In this document: positions 48,235-59,388 of the stretch, one piece after another
Layout: each line of letters begins with the position of its first letter
How positions within the stretch are numbered: position 1 is the first letter of the stretch
DNA from: Halopseudomonas pelagia
GTDB lineage: Bacteria; Pseudomonadota; Gammaproteobacteria; Pseudomonadales; Pseudomonadaceae
Reading direction: 5' to 3'
DNA: 64,000 nt
NCBI RefSeq assembly: GCF_009497895.1
Contig: NZ_CP033116.1
Coordinates: forward strand, 4,486,644 to 4,550,643
Program-made: the position numbers and the translations under genes
Notes under the pieces: model-generated
Database searches by the model: none
Told to the model about the DNA's origin: nothing
What the model saw: the letters and a program-made list of their open reading frames with translations, nothing else

Positions 48235-49926
48235 TCAGCCGACTTGCTGTTGACGCTGACGCTCTTCCTCCACCAGCTCTTTCTTGGACAGCTTGCCCAC
48301 CGGGGTCTTCGGCAATGCATCGCGAATTTCCATCGACTGGAGGCGCTCATGTTTGCCCAGCCGCGACTCGAGAAAAGCTTGCAGGGTGGCAAAATCAAAC
48401 ACCTGCGCACCGTCCTTGAGCTTGATAAACGCCTTGGGCGCCTGGCCGCGGTAAGCATCGTAGACCCCGATCACCGATACCTCTTCCACTGACGGGTGTT
48501 CGTAGATCGCCTCTTCGATGGTGCGCGGATAAACGTTGTAACCGCTGCACAGAATCATGTCCTTGGTCCGGTCAACGATATACACCCAACCATCTTCATC
48601 CATGTAGCCCACATCACCGGTGCGCAGAAAACCATCGGAGGTCATGGCTTCAGCCGTGGCGTCCGGGCGCTTCCAGTAGCCGGCCGTGACATTCGGCCCA
48701 GCGATACAGACCTCGCCCTTTTCACCGGCAAGCATCTCGCTTTCGCCGCCGTCCAACGCCACGATCTTGATTCGCGCACCAGGTACTGGCAGGCCACAGG
48801 AACCCGGGTGTGGCTCGGCTTCCTTCGGCGTAAAGGTGCCGCTGGTAGTGGTTTCAGTCATACCCCAACCCTCCCGCAGGGCGCAGCCCGCTACCTGCTG
48901 ATAACGCTGTTGCACGTCCAACGGCAGGGGCGCACCACCGGAGTTGCACATTTTCAATGAGGTGAGGTCACGCTCGGCGGTCAGCGGGTGAGCCAGCAGG
49001 CCGATAAACATGGTGGGCACACCGGGGAAGGTGGTAATGCGGCTATGGTGAATTTCGTTCAACACCGTTTCTGCATCGAAACGCGGATGCAGATAAACCT
49101 CCGACGCCATGCGCAGACTGAACAGCATATTGATCATCAACGCATAGATATGAAACGGCGGCAGCACGGCCAATACCCGCTCCTGGCCCGGCTGCAGAGA
49201 ACTGTCGAGCACTTCCTGCAGCTGCGCGCAGGACGTGGCCAGATTACCGTGGGTCAGCATCGCGCCCTTGGGCGCGCCAGTGGTGCCGCCGGTATATTGC
49301 AGCACGGCTAATGCCGAATCCGGGTCATCCAGCGGATAGGCCTGGTAGTCACCGGCGTTGTTCAACAGGCTGCTAAAGCGATGGCAGCGTTCACTGGACT
49401 CGAGCGCCACCGACGGGCCAAGCAGTCCCGCTTGCTGCGCCGTAACCGCGCCACAGAATTCGGTAAGCTCGCCCACTACCAGCGATTGCAGCCGCGTGGT
49501 TTCCAGCAGGGTGAGCATTTTCGGGTAGAACGCGGCGAGATCCAGGGTGACCATGATATCGGTCTGGCTGTCTTCAATCTTGTGCGCCAGGGTGCGCTCG
49601 GCATCCAGCGGCGAGTAGTTGACCACCGTGCCGCCGGCGCGTAGTACGCCAAGAAAGGTAATAAAATAGTGCGGGCAGTTGGGTAGATAAATACCCACAT
49701 GCACTCCAGGCCCAACGCCCAGCTGTTGCAGGCCATAGGCAAAACGGTTGACCAGCTCATCCAGCTGGCGATAGTTGATCTTGTGACCGAGGAAGTCGAT
49801 CGCCGGGTTGTCTGGGAACTCGGCCACGGCCATATCCAGCAGCTCATACACCGGACGAGATTCTAGCTCCGCATCCCAGCGAACGGTGTCAGGGTAAGAT
49901 TTTAACCAGCGCAGTTCAGCGTTCAA
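48235..49926 (-). CDS. Acyl-CoA ligase (AMP-binding, long/medium-chain or dicarboxylate type)
   Basis: Adenylate-forming enzyme of 563 residues that activates carboxylic acids with CoA. The P-loop motif is VLQYTGGTTGAPKGAMLTHGN; further motifs are EGWGMTETTTSG, FLRTGDVGYMDEDGWVYIVDRTKDMI (A7-A8 hinge) and the C-terminal Lys in LPKTPVGKLSKKELV. Chain-length preference cannot be read. The start is TTG at 49926, supported by GGAGG 6 nt upstream. Confidence 0.92.
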   Translation of the reverse strand: MNAELRWLKSYPDTVRWDAELESRPVYELLDMAVAEFPDNPAIDFLGHKINYRQLDELVNRFAYGLQQLGVGPGVHVGIYLPNCPHYFITFLGVLRAGGTVVNYSPLDAERTLAHKIEDSQTDIMVTLDLAAFYPKMLTLLETTRLQSLVVGELTEFCGAVTAQQAGLLGPSVALESSERCHRFSSLLNNAGDYQAYPLDDPDSALAVLQYTGGTTGAPKGAMLTHGNLATSCAQLQEVLDSSLQPGQERVLAVLPPFHIYALMINMLFSLRMASEVYLHPRFDAETVLNEIHHSRITTFPGVPTMFIGLLAHPLTAERDLTSLKMCNSGGAPLPLDVQQRYQQVAGCALREGWGMTETTTSGTFTPKEAEPHPGSCGLPVPGARIKIVALDGGESEMLAGEKGEVCIAGPNVTAGYWKRPDATAEAMTSDGFLRTGDVGYMDEDGWVYIVDRTKDMILCSGYNVYPRTIEEAIYEHPSVEEVSVIGVYDAYRGQAPKAFIKLKDGAQVFDFATLQAFLESRLGKHERLQSMEIRDALPKTPVGKLSKKELVEEERQRQQQVG

Positions 49927-50147
49927 AACGAGCCTCCAGTAAGAGCCTGTTGTTCTTATATAGTGTTATCCAGCGCCTGAAATTAGCGCGCCGCTGTCTC
50001 GCCGAGAAGACAAATCAACCGCATATATATCAAGTCATACTCTTTGGCAGCTTTGACAACAGTCTTTTACCCATCAGCCTCTTGCTAGGCACCAACCCCA
50101 CAGGCTATACAGAGCAGCTACAAACAATAACTCCTGCCGAGACTTTT

Positions 50148-51419
50148 ATGCGCAAGCGCCTGATTCCTGTACTGATTATTATGGTCGGCATTATCGGCTT
50201 CGTGGTGCTAAAGGCGACGCGCGACGTACCCGACCCGGTTAGCCCACAGGAGCGCAGCTGGCGGGTCGATGTGATGGAGATCCAGCCCGATGCCCTGCAA
50301 CCCAGTCTGACCTTGTATGGGCAGCTGGAATCGCCTCGGCGCTTTACCGTGGTCGCGCCCATGGCCGGACGTATTGGTGAGCTTCCGGTGCGCGATGGTC
50401 AGCAGGTAGAGCAGGGTAACCTGCTAGTGGCGCTGGATGAGGATGACATCCTGCCCCGGGTGAAACAGGCCGAGGCCGATCTTGCCGATGCCCAGGCGCA
50501 GCTGCTCAGCGAACAGCTGAATCACCGTAATGATCAACAAGCCCTGGCGCTGGAAAAACGCATCCTTGCCAACGCCGAGACCAGTTTCAAACGTACCGAA
50601 CAGCTGGTAGGTCGCGAACTGGTATCGCGCGCAGAATTGGACAATGCCCAGGACATCGTCGAGCGCGCGGCGCTGACCGTAGCCACCCGTCGGCGCAGTA
50701 TCGATAGTCACGATTCGCGTCTGGCCGCACTGCAGGCCCGCGCCGAACGCGCGGAAGCGGCGTTGGAAAGCATGCAACGCGACGCCGAACGCAGTCGTTT
50801 CATGGCGCCCTTTGCCGGCGTGGTTGGTAGCGTGCAAGTGGCGGAAGGTGACCAGGTCAACGCCAATGCCGCATTGTTCGACTTCTACCCGGTCGAGGGC
50901 ATGGAGCTGCGCGCCAGCCTGCCGCAGATTCATGCGCCGGAATTTATTCGCGCCCTGGCTGCTGGGCAACAACTGGTAGCGCACACACTGGAGACTCGCA
51001 GCCCGCTGAGCATGACGCTGCAACGTATTGCCGGCCAGGCAGATGCCAGCGGCGTGGAGGCGTTGTTTACACTGGATCAGCCGGTAGCAGGACTGCGCGT
51101 GGGCAATCTGCTGGCGATCAGCGTGCCCAAGCCGGTCAGTGAAAACAGCGTAGCGCTGCCCTACAGCGCGCTCTATGGCAATAACACCGTGTATGCCCTG
51201 GTGGATGGGAGGATGTCGCGGATTGAAGTCGAGCGTGTGGGCGAAACCCGCCAGGAAGGTGGTCAGCGCTGGATCCTGGTGCAGTCGGAGGAACTCAAGG
51301 CCGGCATGCGCATCATCACCACGCACCTGCCCAACGCGCTGCAGGGTCTGCGGGTTGAGACCGCTGAAGGCGACGCCGTGGGGACCGCCCCGGAGAGCAT
51401 GACGGAGCGCGCAGAATGA
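50148..51419 (+). CDS. RND efflux periplasmic adaptor (membrane fusion protein)
   Basis: A 423-residue MFP with an N-terminal membrane anchor (LIPVLIIMVGIIGFVVL). A lipoyl half-motif follows (VVAPMAGRIGELPVRDGQQVEQGNLLVALDE), then a long coiled-coil hairpin (about residues 110-210) and the second lipoyl half (FMAPFAGVVGSVQVAEGDQVN). The frame opens at 49950, but the ATG at 50148 starts the anchor directly. It overlaps the RND permease gene by 4 bp. No outer-membrane channel gene is adjacent. Confidence 0.92.
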   Translation: MRKRLIPVLIIMVGIIGFVVLKATRDVPDPVSPQERSWRVDVMEIQPDALQPSLTLYGQLESPRRFTVVAPMAGRIGELPVRDGQQVEQGNLLVALDEDDILPRVKQAEADLADAQAQLLSEQLNHRNDQQALALEKRILANAETSFKRTEQLVGRELVSRAELDNAQDIVERAALTVATRRRSIDSHDSRLAALQARAERAEAALESMQRDAERSRFMAPFAGVVGSVQVAEGDQVNANAALFDFYPVEGMELRASLPQIHAPEFIRALAAGQQLVAHTLETRSPLSMTLQRIAGQADASGVEALFTLDQPVAGLRVGNLLAISVPKPVSENSVALPYSALYGNNTVYALVDGRMSRIEVERVGETRQEGGQRWILVQSEELKAGMRIITTHLPNALQGLRVETAEGDAVGTAPESMTERAE

Positions 51420-54400
51420 CCCAGTCCGCGACGCCGGTAGGGTTTTTCGTTCGCCACAAGGTCGCGGCCAATCTGGTCATGCTGGTCATGTTGCTCGGCG
51501 GCGTGCTCGGCCTGATGCGCATGAATATCCAGTTCTTCCCGACCTTTGCATTGGATTTCGTCACCGTGCGGGTGATCTGGAGCGGCGCAGCGGCGGAAGA
51601 TATCGAACAGGCCATTACCCAACCGCTGGAACAGCGTTTGCGCAGCCTGGAAGGGCTGAAGTCGATGACCTCCACGTCGGCCCAGGGCGTCTCCAATATC
51701 ACCCTGGAGTTTGTCGAAGGGACCGATGCCATCATTGCGCTGGACGATGCGCGGCAGCGGGTGGACGAATTTCGCAACCTGCCTGCCGATGCCGAGCGCC
51801 CCGAGGTGATTCGCGTAGCACGCTTTGATCCGATCGCCACCCTGGTGATCTACGGCCCCTATGCTGACCACGAGCTGCGAGCGCTGGCCTACCGTTATGA
51901 ACGCGACCTGCTCAGCCGCGGCATTGACCGCATCGATATCCGCGGCTTGCCCTCTCAGCAGATCAGCATCGAGGTGCCCAACAGCCAGCTGCAGCAACTG
52001 GGCATGTCCCTGGATCAGGTAGCCGAACGGGTGGCTGCGGAATCCAGCGATCTACCCGCCGGCCTGGCTGGCGAGGCGGACTCCGCTCGCGAATTGCGCG
52101 CCGTGGAACAGCGCCGTAACCCGGAAGAGTTTGCCGATCTGCCGCTGCAGCCTGGCGGAGCTGATTATGTGCGGCTTGGCGATGTGGCCGACATCCGCCA
52201 GGAGCCGATGCGCAACCAGTTGCAACTGCGGCACAAGAATTATCCTGCGGTCGAGCTGTTGCTGCAGCGCGCCGAGAACGGTGATTCGCTGGCCTCGGCG
52301 AATATTCTCAACGACTGGCTGGCCGAGGTCGAGCCGACACTGCCGCCGGGCATTTCGCTCGACACCTATGACCAGGCCTGGCAACTGATCAGCGATCGTA
52401 TCGGGCTGCTGGTCAGCAACGGCGTCAGCGGTTTGATCCTGGTATTGCTGCTGCTCTATCTGTTCCTCCCGGGGCGCGTCGCGCTCTGGGTTGCGGTGGG
52501 CATTCCTACTGCCTTCCTCGCTGCACTGGGGGTGTTCTGGCTGATTGGCGGCTCTATCAACATGATTTCGTTGTTCGCGCTGATCATGGCCCTGGGGGTG
52601 ATCGTCGATGACGCCATCGTGGTTGGTGAGGATGCCGACGCGCATTTTCGCAGTGGTGAAAATCCAGCCTTCGCCTCGGAGGGTGCCGCGCAGCGCATGC
52701 TCTGGCCGGTAGTGGCGTCGTCGCTGACCACCATCGCGGCGTTTATGCCGCTGCTGGTGGTCGGTGGCATCTTCGGCAATATCCTCGGCGATATTCCCAT
52801 CGTGATGATCTGCGTACTGATTGCCTCGTTGCTGGAATGCTTCGTGGTACTGCCGCATCACCTGCGCAACGCCTTCAAACCCGTGGTGGCCTCTACCGGC
52901 ACCGGGCTGTTGCAGCGCGGTGGCCGGCGGGTCGATCGCCTGCGCCAAGGGTTTGATCGGCATTTCGATCACTTCCGTGAGGGTCGCTTCCGGCGCCTGT
53001 CGCAACTCACCTTGCGCCATCGTGGGGCCACTCTAGCCTGTGCCCTGGTCAGCATTATTCTGACCATAGGGCTGATCAGTGGCGGCCGAATTGGCTTCAG
53101 TTTCTTTCCCACGCCCGAGCCTCAGGCGATCTACGCCAATGCCAACTTTGTCGCTGGCACGCCCAAAGCGGATGTCGATGCCTTTCTCGATCATCTGCAT
53201 GAAACCCTGAACCAGACCGAAGAGAGCTTCGGCGTGCCGCTTATCGATAACGCCATTGTGCGCCGCGGCGAAGTCATTGGCGCATCGGGCGCTGGCCGGC
53301 TGGGCGATCAACTGGGTTCCATCTCGGTGGAACTGGCCTCACCTGACCATCGCGATGTGCGCAACATCGCGTTTATTCGCGCCTGGCGTGAACGCATCCA
53401 GCTTCCCGCCGGCATAGACCAGTTGATCATCGCCGAACGTACCGGCGGGCCGCCGGGCAAAGACGTGAATGTGCGGCTGACCGGTGAAAGCCCCGCGCAA
53501 CTCAAACTGGCAGCTGAAGCAGTGGGCATTATGCTTGGCAGCATTGCCGGGGTGGTCAGCACAGAAGACGACATGCCCTGGGGTCGCGAGCAGTTGATTT
53601 ACAGCCTGACGCCCTATGGCCAATCCCTGGGCCTGAGCACCCAGACCCTGGGACGTCAGCTGCGGGCCGCCTATGACGGCCGTCTGGCGCAGATCTACCA
53701 GCAACAATCGGATGAAATCGAAGTGCGCGTCCAGCTACCGCGGGCTGAGCGCGAACGGCTGGGGAGCCTGAATGATCTGGCGATCCGCCTGAATGACGGC
53801 CGCTTTGTGCCGCTCAATCAGGTCGCCGAATTCGAAACCCGCCAGGGCTTCGAAGCATTGCGCCACGCGGAGGGCCGCCTCGCCGTGGAAATTACCGCCG
53901 ATATCGATGCAACGCAGACTACCGCAGGCGAGGTGCTGGCTACGCTGACTGAGGCGTTGCCAGATCTGGCCAGGCAGTACAACGTCCGTTACAGCTTTGA
54001 AGGACGCTCCGCCGACCAGCGTGAGACCATGGCCGACATGCAGACCGGCCTGGTCATCGGTCTGCTGCTGATGTACGCGGTACTGGTCTGGGTGTTCTCG
54101 TCATGGAGCACACCGTTGATTGTCATGGCGGTTATCCCTTTGGCACTGGTCGGCGCCTTGCTCGGGCACTGGGTGATGGGCTTGAACATGACGATTCTGT
54201 CACTGTTCGGCTTGTTCGGGTTGTCCGGGATCGTGGTCAACAACTCGATCATTCTGGTCAGTTTCTATCAGCAACAGCGCAAACGCGGCCTGAGCATATC
54301 CGAAGGCTTGAACGAGGCAGTGGTACAACGTCTGCGCGCCGTGTTGCTGACCTCATTGACCACCGTTGGCGGCCTGCTGCCGCTGCTGTTCGAGACCTCG

Positions 54401-54544
54401 CTGCAGGCGCAGTTCCTGATTCCTATGGCGACATCCATCGCCTTCGGTCTGGGCTTCTCGACCCTGCTGGTGCTGTTGGTCATCCCGGCGTTGATGTCAG
54501 TGCTGGAAGAATACAAAGAGAGACGGCAATCCCGCACCGCCTGA
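51416..54544 (+). CDS. RND efflux permease (AcrB/MMPL superfamily)
   Basis: A 1042-residue proton-driven pump with about 12 transmembrane helices and two large periplasmic loops. The N-terminal helix is AANLVMLVMLLGGVLGLMRM. Helix 4 carries the Asp pair in FALIMALGVIVDDAIVVGEDADAH, the proton-relay motif. The second repeat contains FGLFGLSGIVVNNSIILV. The substrate is unknown; the protein resembles the less-studied RND subgroup with a one-adaptor partner. The operon ends at a strong hairpin. Confidence 0.94.
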   Translation: MTQSATPVGFFVRHKVAANLVMLVMLLGGVLGLMRMNIQFFPTFALDFVTVRVIWSGAAAEDIEQAITQPLEQRLRSLEGLKSMTSTSAQGVSNITLEFVEGTDAIIALDDARQRVDEFRNLPADAERPEVIRVARFDPIATLVIYGPYADHELRALAYRYERDLLSRGIDRIDIRGLPSQQISIEVPNSQLQQLGMSLDQVAERVAAESSDLPAGLAGEADSARELRAVEQRRNPEEFADLPLQPGGADYVRLGDVADIRQEPMRNQLQLRHKNYPAVELLLQRAENGDSLASANILNDWLAEVEPTLPPGISLDTYDQAWQLISDRIGLLVSNGVSGLILVLLLLYLFLPGRVALWVAVGIPTAFLAALGVFWLIGGSINMISLFALIMALGVIVDDAIVVGEDADAHFRSGENPAFASEGAAQRMLWPVVASSLTTIAAFMPLLVVGGIFGNILGDIPIVMICVLIASLLECFVVLPHHLRNAFKPVVASTGTGLLQRGGRRVDRLRQGFDRHFDHFREGRFRRLSQLTLRHRGATLACALVSIILTIGLISGGRIGFSFFPTPEPQAIYANANFVAGTPKADVDAFLDHLHETLNQTEESFGVPLIDNAIVRRGEVIGASGAGRLGDQLGSISVELASPDHRDVRNIAFIRAWRERIQLPAGIDQLIIAERTGGPPGKDVNVRLTGESPAQLKLAAEAVGIMLGSIAGVVSTEDDMPWGREQLIYSLTPYGQSLGLSTQTLGRQLRAAYDGRLAQIYQQQSDEIEVRVQLPRAERERLGSLNDLAIRLNDGRFVPLNQVAEFETRQGFEALRHAEGRLAVEITADIDATQTTAGEVLATLTEALPDLARQYNVRYSFEGRSADQRETMADMQTGLVIGLLLMYAVLVWVFSSWSTPLIVMAVIPLALVGALLGHWVMGLNMTILSLFGLFGLSGIVVNNSIILVSFYQQQRKRGLSISEGLNEAVVQRLRAVLLTSLTTVGGLLPLLFETSLQAQFLIPMATSIAFGLGFSTLLVLLVIPALMSVLEEYKERRQSRTA

Positions 54545-54556
54545 ACTAGCGCGCAT

Positions 54557-54585
54557 AAAAAACCCGGCAGATTGCCGGGTTTTCT
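54557..54585. terminator. Bidirectional terminator between the RND and SPFH genes
   Basis: Perfect 11-bp arms AAAACCCGGCA (54559-54569) / TGCCGGGTTTT (54573-54583) with a 3-nt loop. The A-run and T-run on the two sides make it symmetric for the plus-strand RND and the minus-strand SPFH gene. Confidence 0.85.
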
Positions 54586-54603
54586 AATCTGGAAATCAAG
54601 CGT

Positions 54604-55536
54604 TCAGAGGTTAGGCGGCTGCTTGACGCTTTCCATGGTCTTGGTAATCGCGGCCACGGCAGCGCCGATATTGGTCAACTCGGCAGGCAATATCATGGTG
54701 TTGTTGGTCTTCGCCAGCTTGCCAAATTCACGCACATATTGCTCGGCAACTCGCAAGCCTACCGCATCCTTACCGCCTTCGGTATTGATCGCTTCGGCCA
54801 CCCGGCGCAGGCCCTCGGCGGTCGCTTCGGCAATCAACTGAATCTCGCGGGCACGGCCTTCAGCTTCGTTGATCTGACGCTGCTTGTCGGCTTCGGAGAG
54901 GTTGATGGTTTCCTGCTTCATACCTTCCGAGACGTTGATCTTGGCTTCCCGCTCGCCTTCTGACTGGGCAACCACGGCACGACGCTCCCGCTCGGCGCGC
55001 ATCTGCTTTTCCAGTGCATCAAGAATGGTCGCTGGCAGCTCGATGTCAGCAATCTCATAGCGCAGCACCTTTACGCCCCAGGGCTTGGCCGCTTCATCCA
55101 GCGCCAGCACCACCTGGGTGTTGATGGTTTCCCGCTCTTCAAAAGTCTTGTCCAGCTCGATTTTACCGACGACCGAGCGCAAGGTAGTTTGCGCCAGCTG
55201 CATGGCTGCATAACGGTAATCATTGATCCCGTAGCTGGCCAGTTTCGCGTCCACCACCTGAAGGTAAAGTACCCCGTTGACCACGACCTGAATGTTGTCC
55301 TTGGTCACACAGGCCTGGCTGGGCACGTCGATGGCCTCTTCCTTCAACGTATGCTTGTAGGAGACCCGATCAACAAAGGGCACCAGCAGGTGAAAACCGG
55401 CTTCCAGGGTCTTGGCATATTTACCCAGACGCTCGACGATAAAAGCCGATCGCTGGGGCACGATGCGCGCCGTTTTGGCCACCGCGATGACGACCAATAC
55501 CAGAAAGGCCAGCGAAATCATTGTAGTAATGTCCAT
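54604..55536 (-). CDS. SPFH/band-7 protein (QmcA/stomatin-like)
   Basis: A 310-residue membrane-associated scaffold protein. It has an N-terminal hydrophobic segment (MISLAFLVLVVIAVAKT) and a band-7 domain (IVPQRSAFIVERLGKYAKTL, YKHTLKEEAIDVPSQACVTKDN). A coiled coil rich in Glu and Ala follows (LEKQMRAERERRAVVAQSEGE) and the C-terminus is moderately conserved. It lies downstream of an NfeD gene on the same strand, the usual SPFH-NfeD pair, thought to organise membrane microdomains or protein quality control. Confidence 0.94.
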   Translation of the reverse strand: MDITTMISLAFLVLVVIAVAKTARIVPQRSAFIVERLGKYAKTLEAGFHLLVPFVDRVSYKHTLKEEAIDVPSQACVTKDNIQVVVNGVLYLQVVDAKLASYGINDYRYAAMQLAQTTLRSVVGKIELDKTFEERETINTQVVLALDEAAKPWGVKVLRYEIADIELPATILDALEKQMRAERERRAVVAQSEGEREAKINVSEGMKQETINLSEADKQRQINEAEGRAREIQLIAEATAEGLRRVAEAINTEGGKDAVGLRVAEQYVREFGKLAKTNNTMILPAELTNIGAAVAAITKTMESVKQPPNL

Positions 55537-55592
55537 GTACTTGCTCCGTTATGTCACGCTGATAAAAAACAACCAAGAAAACTCAAGCTCGC

Positions 55593-56054
55593 TCACGGCC
55601 GCTGTCGGCTGACCTTGAGTACTATGCCATTATGATCGACCACCCAGGCATGCTCACCGGCGATCAACGGGTCACTGGATTCAGCATCCCACTTGGCACC
55701 ATTGAGCGTTACATCACCCACGCCATCGACGAAATCCCCGATCACCTGGACCCGCGCGCCAATAAAGCCGGCATCGTCCATATCCTTCAGCGAGCGGTCG
55801 GACTCGGTACCTTGAAGCCAACGCTGGCACTGCCGCCGCAAGAGGAACAAGGCAACCAGACTGATGACCGCAAAGCAGGTCAACTGCGCGCCAGTGGATT
55901 CGATCACCCCGAACAAGGTCAAAGCACCAACGACAAGGGCGCCAAGCCCGAAAAAAGCGGCTATCAAGCCCGGTACAAAAAACTCCGATGCCAGCAATAC
56001 CAGCCCCAGCAAAAGCCAGAACGCATAACCATTCAAGATCGTGCTTTCCACCAT
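55593..56054 (-). CDS. NfeD-family membrane protein
   Basis: A 153-residue partner of SPFH proteins. Hydrophobic segments occupy the first half (GYAFWLLLGLVLLASEFFVPG, FFGLGALVVGALTLFG, LTCFAVISLVALFLL). A C-terminal OB-fold follows (GARVQVIGDFVDGVGDVTLNGAKWDAES). It is the short NfeD1b type without the N-terminal protease domain. The ATG at 56054 is used; the upstream frame to 56153 is not homologous. Confidence 0.9.
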   Translation of the reverse strand: MVESTILNGYAFWLLLGLVLLASEFFVPGLIAAFFGLGALVVGALTLFGVIESTGAQLTCFAVISLVALFLLRRQCQRWLQGTESDRSLKDMDDAGFIGARVQVIGDFVDGVGDVTLNGAKWDAESSDPLIAGEHAWVVDHNGIVLKVSRQRP

Positions 56055-57308
<1,254 letters not shown>

Positions 57309-57327
57309 CAGGCGGGTATAGCCATAG

Positions 57328-57349
57328 GGCCGGTCCTCAGGGGCCGGCC
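57328..57349 (+). other. Intercistronic hairpin between lipase and foldase genes
   Basis: 6-bp arms GGCCGG (57328-57333) / CCGGCC (57344-57349) with a 10-nt loop, about 20 bp after the lipase stop codon. No T-run follows. It could lower foldase expression relative to lipase or protect the lipase mRNA end. Confidence 0.4.
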
Positions 57350-57386
57350 TCCTGATGTGAAGCCATTTTTGCTCACTGGAGCCTGA

Positions 57387-58388
57387 ATGAAAGTCCTGAT
57401 ATACCTGCCCTTCGCCGCCGCAGCATTACTCGTCGGCTGGCAACTGCTGGCACCGGAAGATGCCGTCGTGACCGAGCGTGCGAAAGCGCCCCAGGCAGCC
57501 GCCCCCACGCCTACCTATGAATCCATGCAACACATTCCGAACCGTCTGGGTTTGGCCGCGCCAACCGACGGCATTGAGTCGCTACGTGAAACGGAGGTGG
57601 ACGGTACGCTGGAAGTCGACGCCCAGGGCAATCTGGTGATCAGCGAGCAGTTGCGCCACCTGTTCGACTATTTCTTCACCGCCGTTGGCGAAATCAGCTT
57701 TGAAGAAGCCGCCGAGCGCATTCGCATTTATCTCGCCAGCCAATTGCAGGACCCGGCTCTGGGCCAGTCGCTGACATTGCTGCAGAACTATATCGATTAC
57801 AAGACCGCGCTGGTGGAGCTGGAGCAAGGGTTTCCGGTAGTCGCTGACATTGCCGGTCTACGTGCCCGCCAGGACGAAGTCCAACGCCTACGCGCGCGCC
57901 TGTTCAGTCCGGAAGCGCATGCGGCGTTTTTTGCCGCAGAAGAAATCTACAACCATTTCACCCTTGAGCGGCTGGCGATTCTGCAGGACCCTAACCTGAC
58001 CGACGATGACAAGGCGTCGATGATCGAGAACCTGCGCCAGAGCCTGCCTGACGATGTACAGGACTTGCTGATACCGCAGATCCATCAAGAGCTGACGGTG
58101 CAAACCGAGCAGTTGCTTGAGCAGGGCGCCGACCCCAGCGAAGTCCGAGAGCTACGCCTGTCACTGGTTGGACCTGAGGCGACCGGCCGGCTGGAGGATC
58201 TGGATCAGGAGCGTCAACAATGGCAACAACGCATGGATGATTTCAGCGCCGAGCGCGAGGCCATTCTGAGCTACAACGGACTGGCAGAAGAAGACAAACA
58301 GGCCGCGATTGAGGAACTGCTCGAGAGCCGCTTCAATGCCAACGAACGGCTGCGAGTCAGCAGCCTGCTTGATATGACCGCTGAATAG
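57387..58388 (+). CDS. Lipase-specific foldase (lipase chaperone Lif)
   Basis: Inner-membrane-anchored steric chaperone that folds the lipase in the periplasm. The 333-residue product has an N-terminal anchor (IYLPFAAAALLVGWQLL), a Pro/Ala linker, then the all-helical lipase-binding domain with the family motif RHLFDYFFTAVGE. Lengths of Lif proteins are similar. It is 78 bp downstream of the lipase on the same strand, the classical lip-lif pair. Confidence 0.94.
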   Translation: MKVLIYLPFAAAALLVGWQLLAPEDAVVTERAKAPQAAAPTPTYESMQHIPNRLGLAAPTDGIESLRETEVDGTLEVDAQGNLVISEQLRHLFDYFFTAVGEISFEEAAERIRIYLASQLQDPALGQSLTLLQNYIDYKTALVELEQGFPVVADIAGLRARQDEVQRLRARLFSPEAHAAFFAAEEIYNHFTLERLAILQDPNLTDDDKASMIENLRQSLPDDVQDLLIPQIHQELTVQTEQLLEQGADPSEVRELRLSLVGPEATGRLEDLDQERQQWQQRMDDFSAEREAILSYNGLAEEDKQAAIEELLESRFNANERLRVSSLLDMTAE

Positions 58389-58507
58389 CCAGACAGAAAC
58401 CGTAACAGCTTGCCGCCCTGAGTTGCTGGTTACGCCGACAGCTCAGGCGCATACTCACTCATGGTCCTTACCTAGCTGGCTTGCCAGGGTAAACCTCGGA
58501 GGAAGAC

Positions 58508-58723
58508 ATGCGCGCTGACGAATTTCTGAAAAAATACGGCCTGGACGGCGACGACGATAAAGCCGATCACAGCCTGCGGGGCAAAGCCCTGGAGCGTGCG
58601 CTGCACCCCGGCCAACCACGCAGTGGCACTCCGCACGACTGGGAAGACTGGGAAAAATTCCAGGCCAGAGAAGCAGAAAAAACCGCAACGAAAGCGCCGG
58701 ACCAGAAGCCACATGATGAGTAG
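58508..58723 (+). CDS. Small acidic hypothetical protein
   Basis: A 71-residue hydrophilic product starting MRADEFLKKYGLDGDDDK with no signal peptide or membrane segment. It is rich in Asp, Glu, Lys and Pro and is probably partly disordered. No family was recognised. A near-perfect AGGAGGAAGAC ribosome site 1 nt before the ATG supports translation. Its last 11 bp overlap the start of the DUF3047 gene, which suggests coupling. Confidence 0.65.
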   Translation: MRADEFLKKYGLDGDDDKADHSLRGKALERALHPGQPRSGTPHDWEDWEKFQAREAEKTATKAPDQKPHDE

Positions 58724-59366
58724 AACCGCACCTGGCGTGATCGCCATGGCGATGCTATTGGCCAGTTCAACTGCGGCCCTGGCTGACACCACAAGCATCA
58801 CCCCGGCCGACATACTGGCATGGGATAGTCGCGATTTCGCCGGCCCCAGCCAATACCGCATGGATCAAAGTGGCAATCAGACGCTGGTGCGCGCGCAGTG
58901 CATTAACGGCGCTTCTGCGCTGTATCTGGAACAAGTGGTCGATCTTCAGCAAACGCCGATCCTGAAATGGTCCTGGGCGGTAGAAAACACCTTTGAGGGT
59001 ATCGATGAGACCAGCAAGGGCGGCGATGATTACCCGGTCAGGCTATATGTAGTGAAGGACGGCGGGCTTCTGCCCTGGCGTACCAAGGCACTGAACTATG
59101 TATGGTCAAGCGCGCAACCGGTCGGGGCCGACTGGCCGAATGCCTACACCGCGAACGCGCACATGCTGGCCTTGCGCAGCGGCCCGCCGCCCACGCCAGG
59201 GAAGTTGGTCGAGGAACAGCGCAACGTGCGGGAAGATTTCAAGACCTACCACGGCATGGATCCGGGCAGCATTGATGGCATCGCCATCATGACCGACTGC
59301 GACAACAGTCAACAGCCGGTCACCGGCTGGTATGGCAGCATCAGTTGGCACGCCGAGGGCGATTAG
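58713..59366 (+). CDS. DUF3047 domain periplasmic protein
   Basis: A 217-residue protein with signal peptide (GVIAMAMLLASSTAALA, cleavage before DTTSIT). The DUF3047 core includes KWSWAVENTFEG, the KGGDDYPVRLYVV motif, LNYVWSSAQP, DFKTYHGMDPGSIDGIAIMTDCDNS and WYGSISWHAE. The function is unknown; the fold is thought to be jelly-roll-like. ATG at 58713 (with a second ATG at 58716) overlaps the upstream small gene. It converges on ydbL. Confidence 0.88.
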   Translation: MMSRTAPGVIAMAMLLASSTAALADTTSITPADILAWDSRDFAGPSQYRMDQSGNQTLVRAQCINGASALYLEQVVDLQQTPILKWSWAVENTFEGIDETSKGGDDYPVRLYVVKDGGLLPWRTKALNYVWSSAQPVGADWPNAYTANAHMLALRSGPPPTPGKLVEEQRNVREDFKTYHGMDPGSIDGIAIMTDCDNSQQPVTGWYGSISWHAEGD

Positions 59367-59388
59367 ACCAACCGATACCAGCCTGGCG

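Noticed and set aside
49950..50147. N-terminal extension of the RND adaptor
   Set aside because: The 66 extra residues are not membrane-anchor-like or homologous; MRKRLIPVLII at 50148 is a typical adaptor start.
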